The notes beneath the pieces were generated by a model. The model saw only the letters and a list, made by a program, of their open reading frames with translations, was not told the DNA's origin and searched no databases. A program made the position numbers and the translations under genes. From Dryas octopetala (lineage: Eukaryota; Streptophyta; Magnoliopsida; Rosales; Rosaceae), in the NCBI GenBank assembly GCA_963921425.1, contig OY992835.1, positions 5,456,001-5,520,000 of the forward strand: a stretch of DNA of 64,000 nucleotides, in the 5' to 3' direction. This document shows positions 13,347 to 25,596 of the stretch, in pieces. Position 1 is the first letter of the stretch. Each line of letters begins with the position of its first letter.

Positions 13347-13355
13347 AAGGGGGAG
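13347..13355 (+). other. Polypurine tract of the Copia element
   Basis: AAGGGGGAG lies immediately before the 3' LTR, where plus-strand DNA synthesis is primed. Confidence 0.75.
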
Positions 13356-13529
13356 TGTTGTAAATATATTATTATATGTGACTATTCCTGTAATTAGTTG
13401 TAGGGGCATACTAGTAAATATTCAAAACCTAGTAAACCCTATCTCTATATAAGATGAATGAAATACACAGATCATATTCTCTCTGCCTCCTTTTTCCACA
13501 AACCCTAATTTCTACATACTTTTACAACA
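13356..13529 (+). repeat. 3' LTR of the Copia element
   Basis: Matches the 5' LTR except for a few substitutions and a missing 12-bp block after TATATAAG. It is followed by the second copy of the target site CATAG. Confidence 0.92.
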
Positions 13530-13800
13530 CATAGTAAGTTGTTCATCAACTATTTATCATTTAACGTTCATTTTTAGTGAGGAGATATTTTTAATTAAAA
13601 AAATAGTTGATTAATTGAACATAAGAGTATAGGAAATATAGAAAGAAAAATAAAGAAGAGAATTTCGTAAAAGAATGAAGTTCTATAATGTTACAAAGTT
13701 TGCCAGCGGCAAGCTTTATACTGAAATTGATAAAATAATATTGAAATAATAAAAAAATTCACAAAATCCTCAATTTTTCACAAAATTTGTACTTTAATTT

Positions 13801-14246
13801 TGTGTCAATTAAGGACTGTTTTTTTTATTATTTTTTATCTCAACTTTGACCCAATATTGGACTCATCAAATCTCTACCAAATTTAGCAAACTTATACTGG
13901 ATTTAAAGCTATGCATTTTCTCTTTACAACCATACAAAGATCACTCAAATCGAACATCTACAACTCCAGATAATCGGCCCCAAAGTAGGGTACCTGCAAT
14001 TTGTCTAATTGGACATCTAGGAAAATATATGAAAAATTGTACAGTTTTGGCTACCCTATTTTGGGGCCGATTATCCGGAATTGTAGAGGTTCGATTTGGA
14101 TGATCTTTATATAGTTATAAAAAGGAGATGCATATCTTTAAACCCTGGCTAATGTTTTTGAATTTGGTGGAGGTTGAATAGGTCCAACATCAGACCAAAG
14201 TTGAGATAGAAACTGAAAAAAAAAAACAAGGTCCTTAATTGACACG
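13801..14246. mobile_element. Fold-back (MITE-like) element with long inverted arms
   Basis: The left arm (13801 to about 13995) and right arm (about 14050-14246) are imperfect inverted copies of each other. Paired segments include TGTCAATTAAGGAC with GTCCTTAATTGACA, ATCTCAACTTTG with CAAAGTTGAGAT, and AATCGGCCCCAAA with TTTTGGGGCCGATT. The middle of about 55 bp is unpaired. There is no coding potential. This is the form of a MITE or hairpin-forming repeat; the superfamily is not clear because no clean target duplication was found. Confidence 0.75.
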
Positions 14247-16203
14247 AACAATTCATTTCACTCATCAGTTGACACAAAATGAAATTTATGTCCGGAATAG
14301 AGACATAGAGTATTGGTGAAGTCCTTTTAGTTAAAATTGTCCCAAAATTATATGGGCAACATAATGCCAACTTATCATGGTGAATTGGACATTTATTGAG
14401 TTAGAAGATTTAAAAAAAATTGACAAAGATAATTACTTATGACCATTTACAAAAAAATTGACAAAGATAATTACTTATGATCATTAGAAGATGTACAAAA
14501 TATGTAAAAAAATTTACATATGACCATTTACAAAATGCACATAGTCAACACACTTACAACTTATCCAGTATTAATTCTAGCAGTGCATGATTCCCTGTTG
14601 AAATTGACAAAGATAAAAATGCAGTAACAAGAGTGTAGCCAATTGAAATGATGTGGGTCCATACCTTAGTAAAGTAACCATGATTTTTTTTGTCCATGTG
14701 ATGGAAGTAGTTTAAATTCCACTTTCAAAAAGAACACTAAATTCCCAATACTGAACGGACAAAAGTAGTACAAGTTTATACCAAACATCAGTATCCAACT
14801 ATCCATAGGAAGTTTTTTTTTTTTTTTAATTTCAAATATAGTACACCATATGTAGTTGGTAAGTTGAGTTTGAAATAGACTTTGCACAATGGGTTGTTGT
14901 ACTTAGGTATCAACATATGGATTTTGGATATTCCATTTAGAAATAGTAACTATACCCTATCAAAATCATAATGGTTTCCAACGAAGGAGTCCAAAACTCA
15001 CTCTCCCGCCAAGAGGTGTCAAAGTTTCCCTCCATGAATTGGCTCCATAATTTTGGGGTCACCATTCCCCATGGAAAAAGTGAATTACCGTCCCTGGATT
15101 CATGGTGGCTGAGGATCGATGTTGAAGTGACCATGAGGACAGGATATCCTCCATAAAGCTGAGGAGATTTAGATCTCAGCTCAAATGCTGATTGTTTACC
15201 CCTTACATCACAGGTGAAGAATCCAGCTGCAGAGAGAATAACAAAGATCTCCACAGAGTGCGCCCAGGAATTGGAAGAAAGAAACTGCAAGGTGAGGTCT
15301 CCTCTATGAACAGAGAGCATCTTGACCATACGAAAAGGTTCTGTGTAGTTTATGATTTTTCTGGTTCTTGGTATATATAGACCATGGTATTTTATTGTTT
15401 ATACTTATTGCCACAACCAAATGCAAAACACAATGATACTCCATTATGACTGACCTTGCTTTAGCTGCATTCAATCAAAGTACCACCATGTTTTGCCATG
15501 ACCATAAATGCGAGTTCTCAAACAAAGTAAATATGCGTAGTACTTGTTTTTTTATTGTGTATTGGATATTTAATTAATGAATAGGTAGCCTTAATGTTTT
15601 GGTTTAGGCCTTAATATTAGAAACATGCACATATAAAGCAAACTTTAAAATGATAAATTAGCACATACATATGTATTAAAGACTAGGCAACCACATAAAC
15701 AATGGTTCCCATGATTTACTTGGTCATTACTCCCCGATGGTTCCCATGATTCACAACATACTTAATTGCATAGGACCTGCTCCCTGACCAATAAGCTGTT
15801 AAAACCGGGTATACAAACTTTGAATGATTTATTTGATTAATAATGTACATACCAAGAGTGTCCTTTCAACATCAAATGAGATATATGAATATGCAGAGAT
15901 AAGAGTGTCATACCTAGGAACTTAGATATATGAGAAAAGAATGATGAAATGGTGAAATGATGATGCTTTGAGCATAAGTGTCCAATCCCTATGAAACACC
16001 AGATAATGACCCTAAATAACCATTATTGAGACTCCAATTAGTTGCATAATTTAAATATGTAAAGAAAGTTATTTCTAACTCCATAAATGTGCAACCTCAT
16101 GAAGTGCAGAACTTTTCAAATGGCTTTGTATTTTCCTATACATGGTGAAAGAGTTTTGTTATATATAACTACTATGTTGTTTCCTAGGCACGAACAAAGC
16201 TAA
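14247..16203. other. Mostly featureless; one possible exon inside
   Basis: AT-rich DNA with no sustained coding frame apart from the candidate exon at 15214-15291. If the two CACTA transposase genes belong to one element, this is internal transposon sequence or the promoter region of the second gene. Confidence 0.35.
15214..15291 (+). other. Candidate exon of an unidentified gene
   Basis: A 26-codon open stretch is bounded by CAG before and GTGAGG after, both consistent with splice sites. Its translation is charged and helix-like (opens VKNPAAERITKI, ends ELEERNCK). I do not recognise the family, and no partner exon is certain. It could be a captured gene fragment or chance. Confidence 0.3.
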
Positions 16204-17287
16204 ATGGCCGACTCCACCACTGTCACTGATGGATATGGTTTGGAAGCACATGTCGAAGGTGATGAGGCACACAATGGAGATGGTTTGGAAGCACTGGCAC
16301 ACTAAGACGAAGGGCAGGTGAATGCTGTTGTCCCTATCCCACCAAATAGGGTTCGAGCACAGAGGGTCCAACACAGGGAGAATTGGGCTCTAGAAAAGGC
16401 TGAGTTGATTAGGTTCAACCGCTATGGACAAGGTGTTGCTCCATCTAGGACAGTAGCCAGGTTTTCTAGGTTTTTGGTGACACGACTGCCCCCGGATTCC
16501 ACCCTGAATCTCAGAGAGGTCCTATAGGATCCAAAATCAAGGAAAATCCTACCAAAAATTCGGCAAAACCTCCACAGAAAATAGACTAACCCAAAATTTA
16601 TAAAACCTATAAAAGCACTTCTAAAAACTTCAACCACCTCTACCACAACCAAAAAGGGTTTCAGACCCTACAAATACAAAATAATCTTATAATTTAAGTA
16701 TGGTTATCAGAGCCACTACTCCTATTACAACAATTTTTTTTTTCAGTTAAAGAAAAGGAACTTCCAAAATGGAAGCGATGCCTACAAGATCCGAGTAGAG
16801 AAAATGGACGCTATGCCTCGACGTGATTGGCACGACCTCCACCACTGCTATTGCCTGGGGGGACAATTTAAGACAAAACAAGAAAATTGTGAGAAAAGCT
16901 CAATGAGTGGACAATTTATAAGTACGGAAAATGACTGTCGTTTAACTTTTCACAAATCATTAAAAGTCAACTTTAACTCTAAGACCTCACATCGCTCTTT
17001 GAAATCCTCCAGTTTTAAAACCCTGTCGAAACTCCTTTCCAAACAAAATCAACGATTAGTCCACACAAACATTTTCATCATTTAAGTAAACACAATTGAT
17101 CCGAAAGAACTTCCATAAAGCATACAAGGTAAACGATTAAACATGATATCACGCCAAAGTAGACAATAATGTAATTAACTCAAATCCTCCATTGTCATTC
17201 ATGCAAACCATCCATCTCTAGGCCATAAAATGAAACATCACATTATTTTAGTATTCGGGAAAGCCGCTAGTCACACACTTAGGTAAT

Positions 17288-17450
17288 TAAGCTCGCTACA
17301 TCTCGTGCAGAGTGATCTCGATGTACGAGCAGACAGATATGCTCGCCACTTCCCGTGTAGAGCAAATCGATGCACGAGCAGGCAGGAATGCTCGCCACTT
17401 TTCGTTCAGAGCGAATCGATGCACGAACAGGCATGAATCCTCGCACAAAC
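17288..17450. repeat. Tandem array, about 57-bp unit, 3 copies, inside the antisense LTR
   Basis: Units share GCTCGCCACTT, AGAGCGAATCGATG and CACGAGCAGGCA motifs. Its distance from the LTR end is similar to that of the 11-copy array in the LTRs at 33726 and 37105. Confidence 0.65.
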
Positions 17451-18768
17451 TCTAACACAACATTCTCAAAACTAACTCATAACTTTCATTTGTTTCACAA
17501 TATAATGCCTCTTGTATATTCAAATTCATCACCACGTATGCAACATCATCAACACATGCTTGTGAGAAGATTTATACTTAAATCATAGAGTCGAAACCCA
17601 AATCAAAACTTAATTTAATAACCAAGAAGCTAGTTACACCCATAAATAAAGTTAAAGCTTCCAAAATGTATGTATAAAAATCCAATTTAAACATTCACCC
17701 TCCACCAAAGAGAATTTTCTCAAATAAATAAATCAAAATTCAAAAAAATCTAAAGATATGAATATGGATTTAAATCACTGTCGAAAACCAAAGTCCAACT
17801 CACAATGCGAAATCAACGTCGATCCTTCGTCAAATTGTTTTAAGCCTCGTTGATATTGCCTATAATATACGCAAATAAAAAAGAAATTAGGCTCGGCTCA
17901 ACGAAAATATAAGGTACGTGTGTGAACCTAAACGTTCCGCTTAAATCTATTTTTTTTTTTCTCATGGTTAGTTTAAAATTCCACTTAAGGCCCAATCACT
18001 TGAAAGCCTTCTACACCCTTCTCGACTCCGTATCCTGTAACACCCAAACTTTTTAATCCGCTCATTCCACTCAATAAAACTTATACACGTTATACCTCAG
18101 CCGGGGTTCGTCTAGAAATCGTTTTGGTAATACAAGGTGTCTAATTACGGTCTGGTTTGAGATTTTGTAAATTCTGAGAAACTTCCACTTCGTCAACGTC
18201 AATAACCAACTTAAAACAGTTCCAAAATTCACAATAACTAAAGGGATTGATGGCTGGATGGTTGGAACCACCACCGTCGCTGCCTAAAGTGGCCGTTCCT
18301 AACCCAAAAATCAGAAATTCTCCAAAATTAATTTAAATTACCGATTCTAATCAACTATTAGAGGTCCAAAGGAGTAGGGATTGTCCAATTAACCAAGTAT
18401 TTCTCTCAAATCAGAATACCCAAATGGAAACCCGAAATGGCTATAAACTCCAAAATTTCAATTCACGAAAATACTCAAAATTGATCGACTAAACCAAGGG
18501 GAAATGAAAGCCCATACCTAGAGGAGTGAAACCCCTCAAAAATCACGGCTAACGGTGGCCGGAAACGGCCAGAATCGACGAAATGGCCGGCGGTGGTTGT
18601 TGGCTTCTTCGGCGGTTTCTGCGGGTGGGAGCAGCTGGCTGGCTCGCGGAGGCTTCGGGGATGGACGGCCGGCCCAAAGGGATCACGCCTGTGGTCCCAC
18701 GCCGCCGGGAAAGTGGCCGAACCACTGCCTCCAGTGGTGAGGCCGCACTCACAAAGGAGGTCGCTAGC

Positions 18769-18930
18769 GAGAGAGAGAGAGAGAGAGAGAGAGACCGGGG
18801 AGGAGAGAGAAAGAAGGGGGGCTGAGGGCGGTGTCTCGTCGCTACCCCCTGGCCGGACGGCGAGGGAGAGGCTGGAGAGAGAGAGAAGTAGGGGGAGAGG
18901 GTGTCGGGGAGAGAGAGAGAGAGTGAATGC
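18769..18930. repeat. GA-rich microsatellite region
   Basis: Perfect and imperfect (GA)n runs, the clearest at about 18771-18794. Serine- and leucine-rich open frames on the minus strand here are by-products of the repeat and not genes. Confidence 0.8.
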
Positions 18931-21084
18931 GTGAGAGTGGTAGAGAATGAGAGTTTTCTAGACAAAAACTGATTTGGGTATTTAAAAATCCCTTTGGACA
19001 AAAATTACAAAATCGCCCTTTACATCATATGCCCGTATCTCACCAACCGTAACTCCGATTTACGCATGCTTCATGTCTGCGAACTCGTGGACTAGAGACC
19101 TATCTAACGTGTCTAAAGTCAAAGACGAAAGCCCACTAATTTTAAAAGTCAACTTTGGGTCGGGTCGTTACATCTTGGACAACAAGCAGTTGATCACACA
19201 TTGTTCCCAATTGATGTGCTGGACTAGAGAGGATTTAGAGGACCTGTACTAGACCATGTTTGGAGGAAGATTGAGGTACTGTTGGTTAAACGTACAACTT
19301 AAATGTAATGTGGACATCTTAAAAATGAAAATTAATTACTAAAACTGAATGTTTAATAGGCTAATTATTTTGTTAGTATATAGATGATCAAATTTACAAC
19401 TACATTCAAACATTTATTTTTAAGATTGAGTAGAAATCTAACAATAAGCTCTTATCTCTATCATTTCTGGAGTAATTCGATCCATTTACTATGCATGTGT
19501 TACAATTAATATCTACCCAGGGAATAAAAATGTTCAAATGATTAATAAGTATTCAAACATATACTAGGGAATTACAAAACCATTGCTGGACATATACTGA
19601 AATATTAGATTGATTCGACCATGACATGTTTATTTGTGTGTCCAATATGTTGCAGTACTAGTTGGTCATCAAATCTAGTGACTTGTTGGTACAATGTTGT
19701 AGGCAACCATTGATTGGACCGATGAAAACACAAGGGCCTCGAGTCATAGGATTCGTGCTGTTGCATAGGTTAAGATGAACGAGAGATGGAAGCACCACAA
19801 GTGTCAGCTTAGGAAGGTTTGGTACAAGCCTTTCTACAACACAAACCAACGATTTGTGTGTGGAGATGACTATGTTGATCCGCATCAGTGGCTTGGTTTG
19901 GTTGCACACTGGGACTTAGATGAGGGAAAGGTGAGAACGTGATTTTCCTGCTATTTAATAGCCTGCTTCTTAGTAAATTCATAAAAATGCTGACTTAATT
20001 CTGTTGTGGCTGTTTTGTCTGCATTAGAAACGATGTGCAGTCAACACCATTAACCGTGGACAGCTGCACTATGGCCATACTATTGGGACAAAATCACACG
20101 CCCAAGTGAGAGATGAATACATAAGGAATATGTGTTGAAATTTGACAATACCTTGGTGTTTAATTATGAAACACTTAATGCATATATAATTGCATGGTTT
20201 AGGTGTGTATCACAGTGCGTGTCATGTTTGCAGGCGCAAGATCATAATGGTGAACCAAATCGGATTGAGCTTTTCAAACTTACCCACATGAGATCCAATG
20301 GCAAACCGGTTGATGAAGCTTCAAGGGAGATCATGGTGAGTACGGTGATGGAATAAATCACAGTAACTCTGTATGAAAAATCTGATTCATGCTAGTTATA
20401 TATAGGCATTGTCTAATATTCTTTTACCCCAGTATGAAATTATTGACCCACTGCGATAACCTGAGTTCTATATGCATTGACTGCCAATGTGTCATCAGTC
20501 ATGCATGCACCAAATATGGATTGTTTTGTGATTTGAGTGTAAACACATCCTTGAAACATATATCCAATCATGTCTTGGCAAATAAATATATCCATGTTGT
20601 TTTAATTAATATTTAAAACTGTATATCTGCCTATTCCAATTATACAGTCATAATGTTTTTAGACTGAGTTAGATTTCCAGTAATGAGATTTATCTTTTAT
20701 GGACAGATGGACATGGACAAGCAAGTGGTAGAGTATGAGCAAGTGCTAACCAACCCTCCAATCACTGCTGCTATCTGCAATGAGATATTTGCAGCCATCT
20801 TGGGTCTTGAAACCAGTGGTCGTGTCAAAGGATATGGTCTCGGGGTTACTCCTAGGGACATTCCAGGACTGGTTGTTGAGCTCCGTGGGGTTGGGGCAGA
20901 GCTTCAAGCTTTGAGGTTGGCGAATGAGCAACTAGTGGCTGAGGCAGCGAGGCAAGCAGAAGTTCAACGACTAGAGATGGAGAACAATCGAAGGGTGATG
21001 GAGCAGTATCGCGCTGAAGTGGAGAGGCTGCGAATTGTGAGTAACACAGAGATACTGAACCTTCAAAGGCAACAGTCGCAGCCA

Positions 21085-21130
21085 CTTCAATGGGAGGGTG
21101 TCGACAGCTTCAATGGGAGGGTGTCGACAG
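21085..21130. repeat. 23-bp tandem duplication in the last transposase exon
   Basis: CTTCAATGGGAGGGTGTCGA plus CAG occurs twice, at 21085-21107 and 21108-21130. Twenty-three is not a multiple of three, so the reading frame changes here and the upstream frame ends in TAG just after, while the family-like Ser/Pro-rich tail continues in another frame to 21401. Confidence 0.9.
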
Positions 21131-21401
21131 CTTAGACAGCTTGTTAAGGGGAAGCATTGGTACTGGGACTGCTAAAACTTCGTACTTGGCACCGTCCCTT
21201 CTGCCACTTCCTCTCAGCACCAGTCCGGGCCAATTTGCATCTATGTCATCATCATCATTTCAGACTTACTCTAGAGCAGGTTCCAGTTCTGCCACACCAT
21301 TGGGGCAGCAGCGCATAGTTTATACACTGAACGAGCGAGATGGTGGTGGGGAAAGTGGAGGAGGTTCCAGAGATGGTCATGAGGGGCCAAATACTCACTG
21401 A

Positions 21402-22540
21402 AGGTGCAAGTAAGAATGATTTTCTTGTTTTGATAGATATAGAAGCACTGCTCTTTTGAAACCCTTTGTTGGTGTTCAGGGTCAACTTACTTGCTAGTTT
21501 ATATTAGGGGAGTAGACCTTGATATATATTATCAAGTTTGGGAATTTGAATTAATGCTTAGGACTAAACCGTAAGAGAGTGGCAAAGAATATGAAAGACC
21601 AGCTTGTGTTATTTTTAGTTTCTTAGTGCCTTTTGATGTCCTGGCCATCCAATCAGGTTGATTTTGTTGAATTGTCTAACTCTGGTACTCATGTTATGTA
21701 ATTGTCCCCCTTTTTGCAGTGTGTTATTTTGGTCTATTAAATGAACAGTACCTTACTGATTTTGATTCAATAAAATACAGATTTATCATTGCTGCATAAT
21801 GAAAATTTTCAATGACTTAGAATCTGCATTTTTGCTATAATAACTGTCCATCTGGGGGCAGTTGAATGTATAAATAAGCTGACCACTATTTTGATGGACC
21901 ATCTCATTTTCTGATTAATCTGCTAGTTGAAGCATATATTAAGTGCAGCAAAAATATGAATGTATCATGTAAAGTACTGCAAATATAATAGTGGTAGCTG
22001 CAAAATCATTATGCAGTGCACTTATGAGCAAAACCAATTAGCAATTTAACCATTATGTCATTCAAACAACTCTAACACAAGATTGGTGGGAAAAGGCAAT
22101 TTGATCATCACCAAAGAAAATAAATAGTTGCAAAGATTTGGTTTTCTGATACCAAAGAACCAACTTGGATCAAATTAGTGGGAGAGCAAATAGCAAGTAA
22201 ATAGATTAGTTGGCTTATATTATCCACTATTATGTTGAAGGTCCTAAAATCCATGGCTAGTATTTGTTTAATCTTTTACAACCATTCACCAATACAGCAA
22301 CCATCTGCATATCATGGTGAGCCTCTAATTGCAACTACCTGCAACATTGGTGGAGGCAGAAATTGTCAGCACAGTTAGACAATTCTTGTCTCCAAACTCC
22401 ACCATTCCAAAAAATTGGTTTAGGTAGCCACTTTGCCACTCCTTTCTCTGCAACCTACTGCCTAAGAGTGATTGCATGGTGGATATTCAACCTTCAAACC
22501 AATCTTTAGTTGCTAATGCATCAATAGATAACATAAACCA
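21402..22540. other. No gene recognised
   Basis: AT-rich 3' flank of the transposase gene. I looked for a CACTA-type right terminus (TTTTGTAGTG) and did not find one, so the right end of this transposon is lost or lies under later insertions. Confidence 0.4.
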
Positions 22541-22543
22541 ATA

Positions 22544-22850
22544 GTGGATTTAAGCAACAAATGGTGTAGTGAAGCTATTGTGAAAGCCATCGCCATTGAG
22601 GCGAAAAACAAAAGAACTAACAAGAAGGATGATAAAACTAGTAGCAAATCTGATTGGAAGAATAAAGGGAAGCAAAACAAGGACGGTCCATTGCAGAAAA
22701 AATACTGTGATCATTGTCGAACCAGTGGACATGTCAAAGACAAGTGCTGGATACTCCATCTTGAGTTGCAACTGAAGAACCAGAGAAATAATTACGGGAG
22801 AAATAATAGAAAGGCTACCTTGACTGTATAATAGGCAGAAGAACTTCCAA
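22544..22850 (+). pseudogene. Copia gag fragment with zinc knuckle
   Basis: About 95 codons including a Lys-rich segment (KNKRTNKKDDK), then CDHCRTSGHVKDKCWILH, a CCHC knuckle of Copia gag type. A stop ends it at about 22831, with a further coding-like piece to about 22860. No LTR, PBS or other pol parts are adjacent, so it is an isolated scrap, cut off on its right by the hAT-like sequence. Confidence 0.7.
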
Positions 22851-22875
22851 AGTTAAAGCAACTTGTTGCCACGCT

Positions 22876-23110
22876 TAAGGGTCGGCAATGGGCTAGGCCG
22901 GGCTGGCTCGACCTTTTCGGGCTCGGGCTCGGGCTTGAATCAAAGGAACCCAATAGGGCTTTCGGGCTGGGCCAGGCTGGGCCTAGGCCTTGATACACAA
23001 GTCCGAGGCCCACTCGTCAGACTCAAGACTTACGGGCTTTGAGGGTCGGGCCGAGCTAGGCCCGAACAGGCGGCCCAAATTGGGCCTTTTTGGCTTCTCA
23101 ACTTGTCTAA
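22876..23110. mobile_element. Probable hAT transposon end (3' end of the element)
   Basis: Begins near AAGGGTCGGCAATGGGCTAG and is GC-rich, with repeated GGGCTCGGGCTCGGGCTTG motifs, the look of hAT termini in plants. It lies outside the C-terminal end of the minus-strand hAT transposase. The matching inverted end and the 8-bp target duplication on the far side were not found. Confidence 0.5.
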
Positions 23111-23664
23111 TTTATGTAAGTTTTTGTGTAAGTTTTAACTATAAAACTTTGCCTAGAATTATATGACTAATTCATTGGTTTTAACTATGCCAAAATTTTG
23201 AAATGTTACAACTCACAAGTCACAATTGTAACAACACATAATTTAATTATAAATAGAGGGGGAAATGCATCACTATAGAATGTGTACATTCCAACTAGGT
23301 TGGCACCTACACACCTATCTATCACTTGCATTTCACATGTACATCCCAACTAGGTTGGCACATACACAACCCTCAAAACTAAAATTGTATTGATTGAATT
23401 ATAATAATAGTAATGTTATGCAGTTATGGTGCTAACTGCTAAGTGCTAAGGTGCTTAACTCCTTATGGAGTTTACAAATTACAAACCAAGAAAATAAGTT
23501 ACCAAAACTGAAAAAATAAATTCAGGTCGATGATGCAGCAGGGGAAGGGGTCTTTTCTAGGTTGATGATGCAGCAGGGAAATGGGTCTCTTCTTCATCAA
23601 ATTCAGGTCTTGATAGCTTGATGTTCATTAGATCCTCTGCCCAATCCTCCTCTTGAGTAGCCTC

Positions 23665-25596
23665 TTACATTCTTGCTTCAAATAAGCGCCAATCTTTGAC
23701 GCAGATTAGCACTTCTATAGTGTTCGGGTTCAAGCTAGCTCTCTTCTCCGATACCACTTTACCACCTACACTAAAAGCAGCTTCGGATGCAACAGTTGAA
23801 GCTGGAACAGTTAGCAAATCACGAGTCATGATGGAAAGCATAGGATATTGTGTATCATGTGATTTCCACCATCCCAAAATAGAAAATGCAGTTTCATCAA
23901 CATCATCTAAAACTGGTGCATCAAGATAGTATTACAAATCACAAGTATAACAAACAAAGGATTGAACCTTTTCTATTTTCAAGGCTCTCATAGCACTGTT
24001 TAGAAAGGTAGGAATAGAAATTGGGGCAAAACTAGTACTACTACCAGAAACAGAACTTTGAGAATTAGCTGTGGTTTCAGTAGAGTTTCGTGATGATGCA
24101 GCAGACACATTAGACTTGTAATGGTCGTACAATTTAAACAGAGAAGACTTAATTTCATCTACCTTTACCTTAATGTCATCTTCCTCACAACCAATAATAT
24201 TTAACCACTCAATAATTGCCCAAATTTTGAACCTAGGATCCATAACAGTAGCAAAACAAAACAATTTAAGGAAAGTTGTCCAATATTTATCAAATTTACT
24301 TTTCATTGCAACCATAGCAGTTTCAAATGTATCAACATAAGCATATGATTGAAATGAACAATGAATATCAATTAAACAAGTCAGCACACAACTAGAAGTA
24401 TGATAATACACACCAGATAATATTTTTGTTGAAGAATCAAAAGTCTTAAAAAACCACAAACAAACTGAGCAACAAGCCAATCATGTTCAGATGGAATCGG
24501 TAAAGTAGAACTTCTAGTTGATTGATTTATTGTCTAAACATATCTATGCAAGGCAGCTTTATATTGAATGGCTACTTTTAACAATGCATATGTGGAATTC
24601 CACCTATGAGGAACATCATTGTCTATGTTTCTCCTATCCAAACGAACGTACATCAATACAACATTTTTTCCAAATTTCATGTCTCTTATTTGAAGAATTC
24701 AAACTACGCACAATTGCAACAATTTTATCAATAGAAGGACCTAAAATAGCCAGACCATCTTGCACAATCAGGTTCATAACATGAGCACAACAACGCACAT
24801 GAAACATTTGTCTAGGCACATCATCAATCATAAGATATAAAGGAAGCAATTCAGCTAGCACATCATTATTTGAAGTATTATCTAGTGTAATTGGAAAAAA
24901 TTTTTATTGTGGATACGCCAAGAGTTGAGTTCCTTATGTATATGAGTTGCAAGTGACTGTCCACTATGTGGATACTCAATCATTTTAAAACAAATAATCC
25001 TTTTATTTAAATTCCAGTCAGCATCAATGAAGTGAGCAGTTAATGACATAAAACCAATTTTTGTCTAGAAGACCAAACATCAGAAGTCAAACAAATTCTG
25101 CCTTCATATTTTTCAAATTAAGACAGCAGTTGAGATTTTCCTTCAACAAACAGTTTCATAACATCCCTTTTACAAGTTGTGGCAGAAATGCCTTTATATT
25201 GTGGAGTAAAGTCTCTTTGAATCATTTCTTTAAAATCATGTTTTTCCGCAAAAGTAAAAGGTAATTCTTCCCTAACTATAAAATCAACAACTTCTTTTCA
25301 AGCATTTTCCTCTTTATAAACAAAATTTGACAAATTACCAGCAACATTTGATTACCAATATTAACATTTTGGCTTTCAAGATGTTTCTTATAATGACGAG
25401 CTAAATGAGTAGTACCATTTGAAGAACTACCATCTAACTTTTTTCCACAGATTTCACATTTTGCTTTTGTAATAAATTTACCATTTTCAATTTCAACAAC
25501 TTTTTCAAACCAGTTCCACACTTCACTTCTACTACTTTTAGGAACAAAATTAGATTGGGGTGTTGATTGGGGAACCAATGGATTCATGGATTCCAA
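23665..25596 (-). pseudogene. hAT transposase (BED zinc finger type), decayed
   Basis: Read on the minus strand it starts at 25596 (MESMNPLV) with a BED-type zinc finger: SEVWNWFEKV, then CEICGKKL and a THLARHYKKH histidine pair. The catalytic core region is represented by HVRCCAHVMNLIVQDGL near 24770 and MDPRFK near 24240. The C-terminal hAT dimerisation domain is at 23665-23877 (LLTVPASTVASEAAFSVGGK). The order is right, but the core is split across frames, with stops near 24480, 24630 and 25275, so it is not functional. It would have acted in the nucleus on its own terminal repeats. Confidence 0.85.

Larger units (their letters stand above)
6835..13529 (+). mobile_element. Copia-type LTR retrotransposon, full length by its ends but decayed
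   Basis: Bounded by a perfect 5-bp target duplication CATAG (6830-6834 and 13530-13534). The LTRs start TGTTGTAAAT and end TTTACAACA. The order gag, protease, integrase, reverse transcriptase, RNase H defines Copia. LTR1 is 186 bp and LTR2 174 bp; LTR2 lacks about 12 bp, and there are several substitutions, so this copy is older than the Copia at 44183. It sits inside the region between the two CACTA transposase genes. Confidence 0.93.
16478..19172 (-). mobile_element. Gypsy-type solo LTR or LTR-only element, antisense, inserted in an exon
   Basis: The right edge, ending GGGTCGGGTCGTTACA at 19172, is the reverse complement of the LTR start TGTAACGACCCGACCC at 33726. The left edge, TGACACGACTGCCCCCGG, is related to the repeat edge at 28045. 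The length (2695 bp) is near that of the 2941-bp LTRs. No internal domain is seen. The flanks do not show a clean target duplication (TTTGG left, TCTTG right). It interrupts the Transposase_24 exon between residues RFSRFL and a block with VDHTLFPID. A GC- and GA-rich stretch at 18540-18930 and a tandem array at 17288-17450 sit where the other LTRs have theirs. Confidence 0.8.
16204..21401 (+). pseudogene. Ptta/En/Spm-type (Transposase_24) transposase gene, split and frameshifted
   Basis: Second CACTA protein, of the class thought to bind subterminal repeats. Exons read on the plus strand: 16204-16477 (FNRYGQGVAPSRT), 19178-19275 (LFPIDVLD, then RGFRGPVLDHVWRKIE), about 19656-19930 (MNERWKHHKCQLRKVW), 20028-20105 (TINRGQLHYGHTIGTKSHAQ), 20234-20335 (IELFKLTHMRSNGKPVDEAS) and 20707-21401 (GYGLGVTPRDIPG, then a coiled-coil-like Glu/Arg/Leu stretch). 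These motifs and splice sites fit the family. It is broken by an antisense LTR inside the first coding block, TAA at 16303-16305, TAG in the second block, TAG near 19770, and a 23-bp tandem duplication at 21085-21130 that shifts the last exon's frame. Confidence 0.85.

Noticed and set aside
14937..15329. 130-codon minus-strand open frame
   Set aside because: No recognisable motif and no splice context. The better signal in this stretch is the small plus-strand exon-like block, which overlaps it.
18549..19001. 150-codon minus-strand Ser/Pro-rich open frame
   Set aside because: It lies in the GC- and GA-rich segment of the antisense LTR; the composition comes from the repeat.
16473..19177. A clean target duplication for the antisense LTR
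   Set aside because: The flanks TTTGG and TCTTG agree at only three of five bases, so I do not claim one.
821..21401. One continuous CACTA transposon from the TNP2-type gene to the Transposase_24-type gene
   Set aside because: Plausible from gene order, but neither terminal repeat nor a target duplication was found, so I list the genes separately and leave the single-element idea as an inference.
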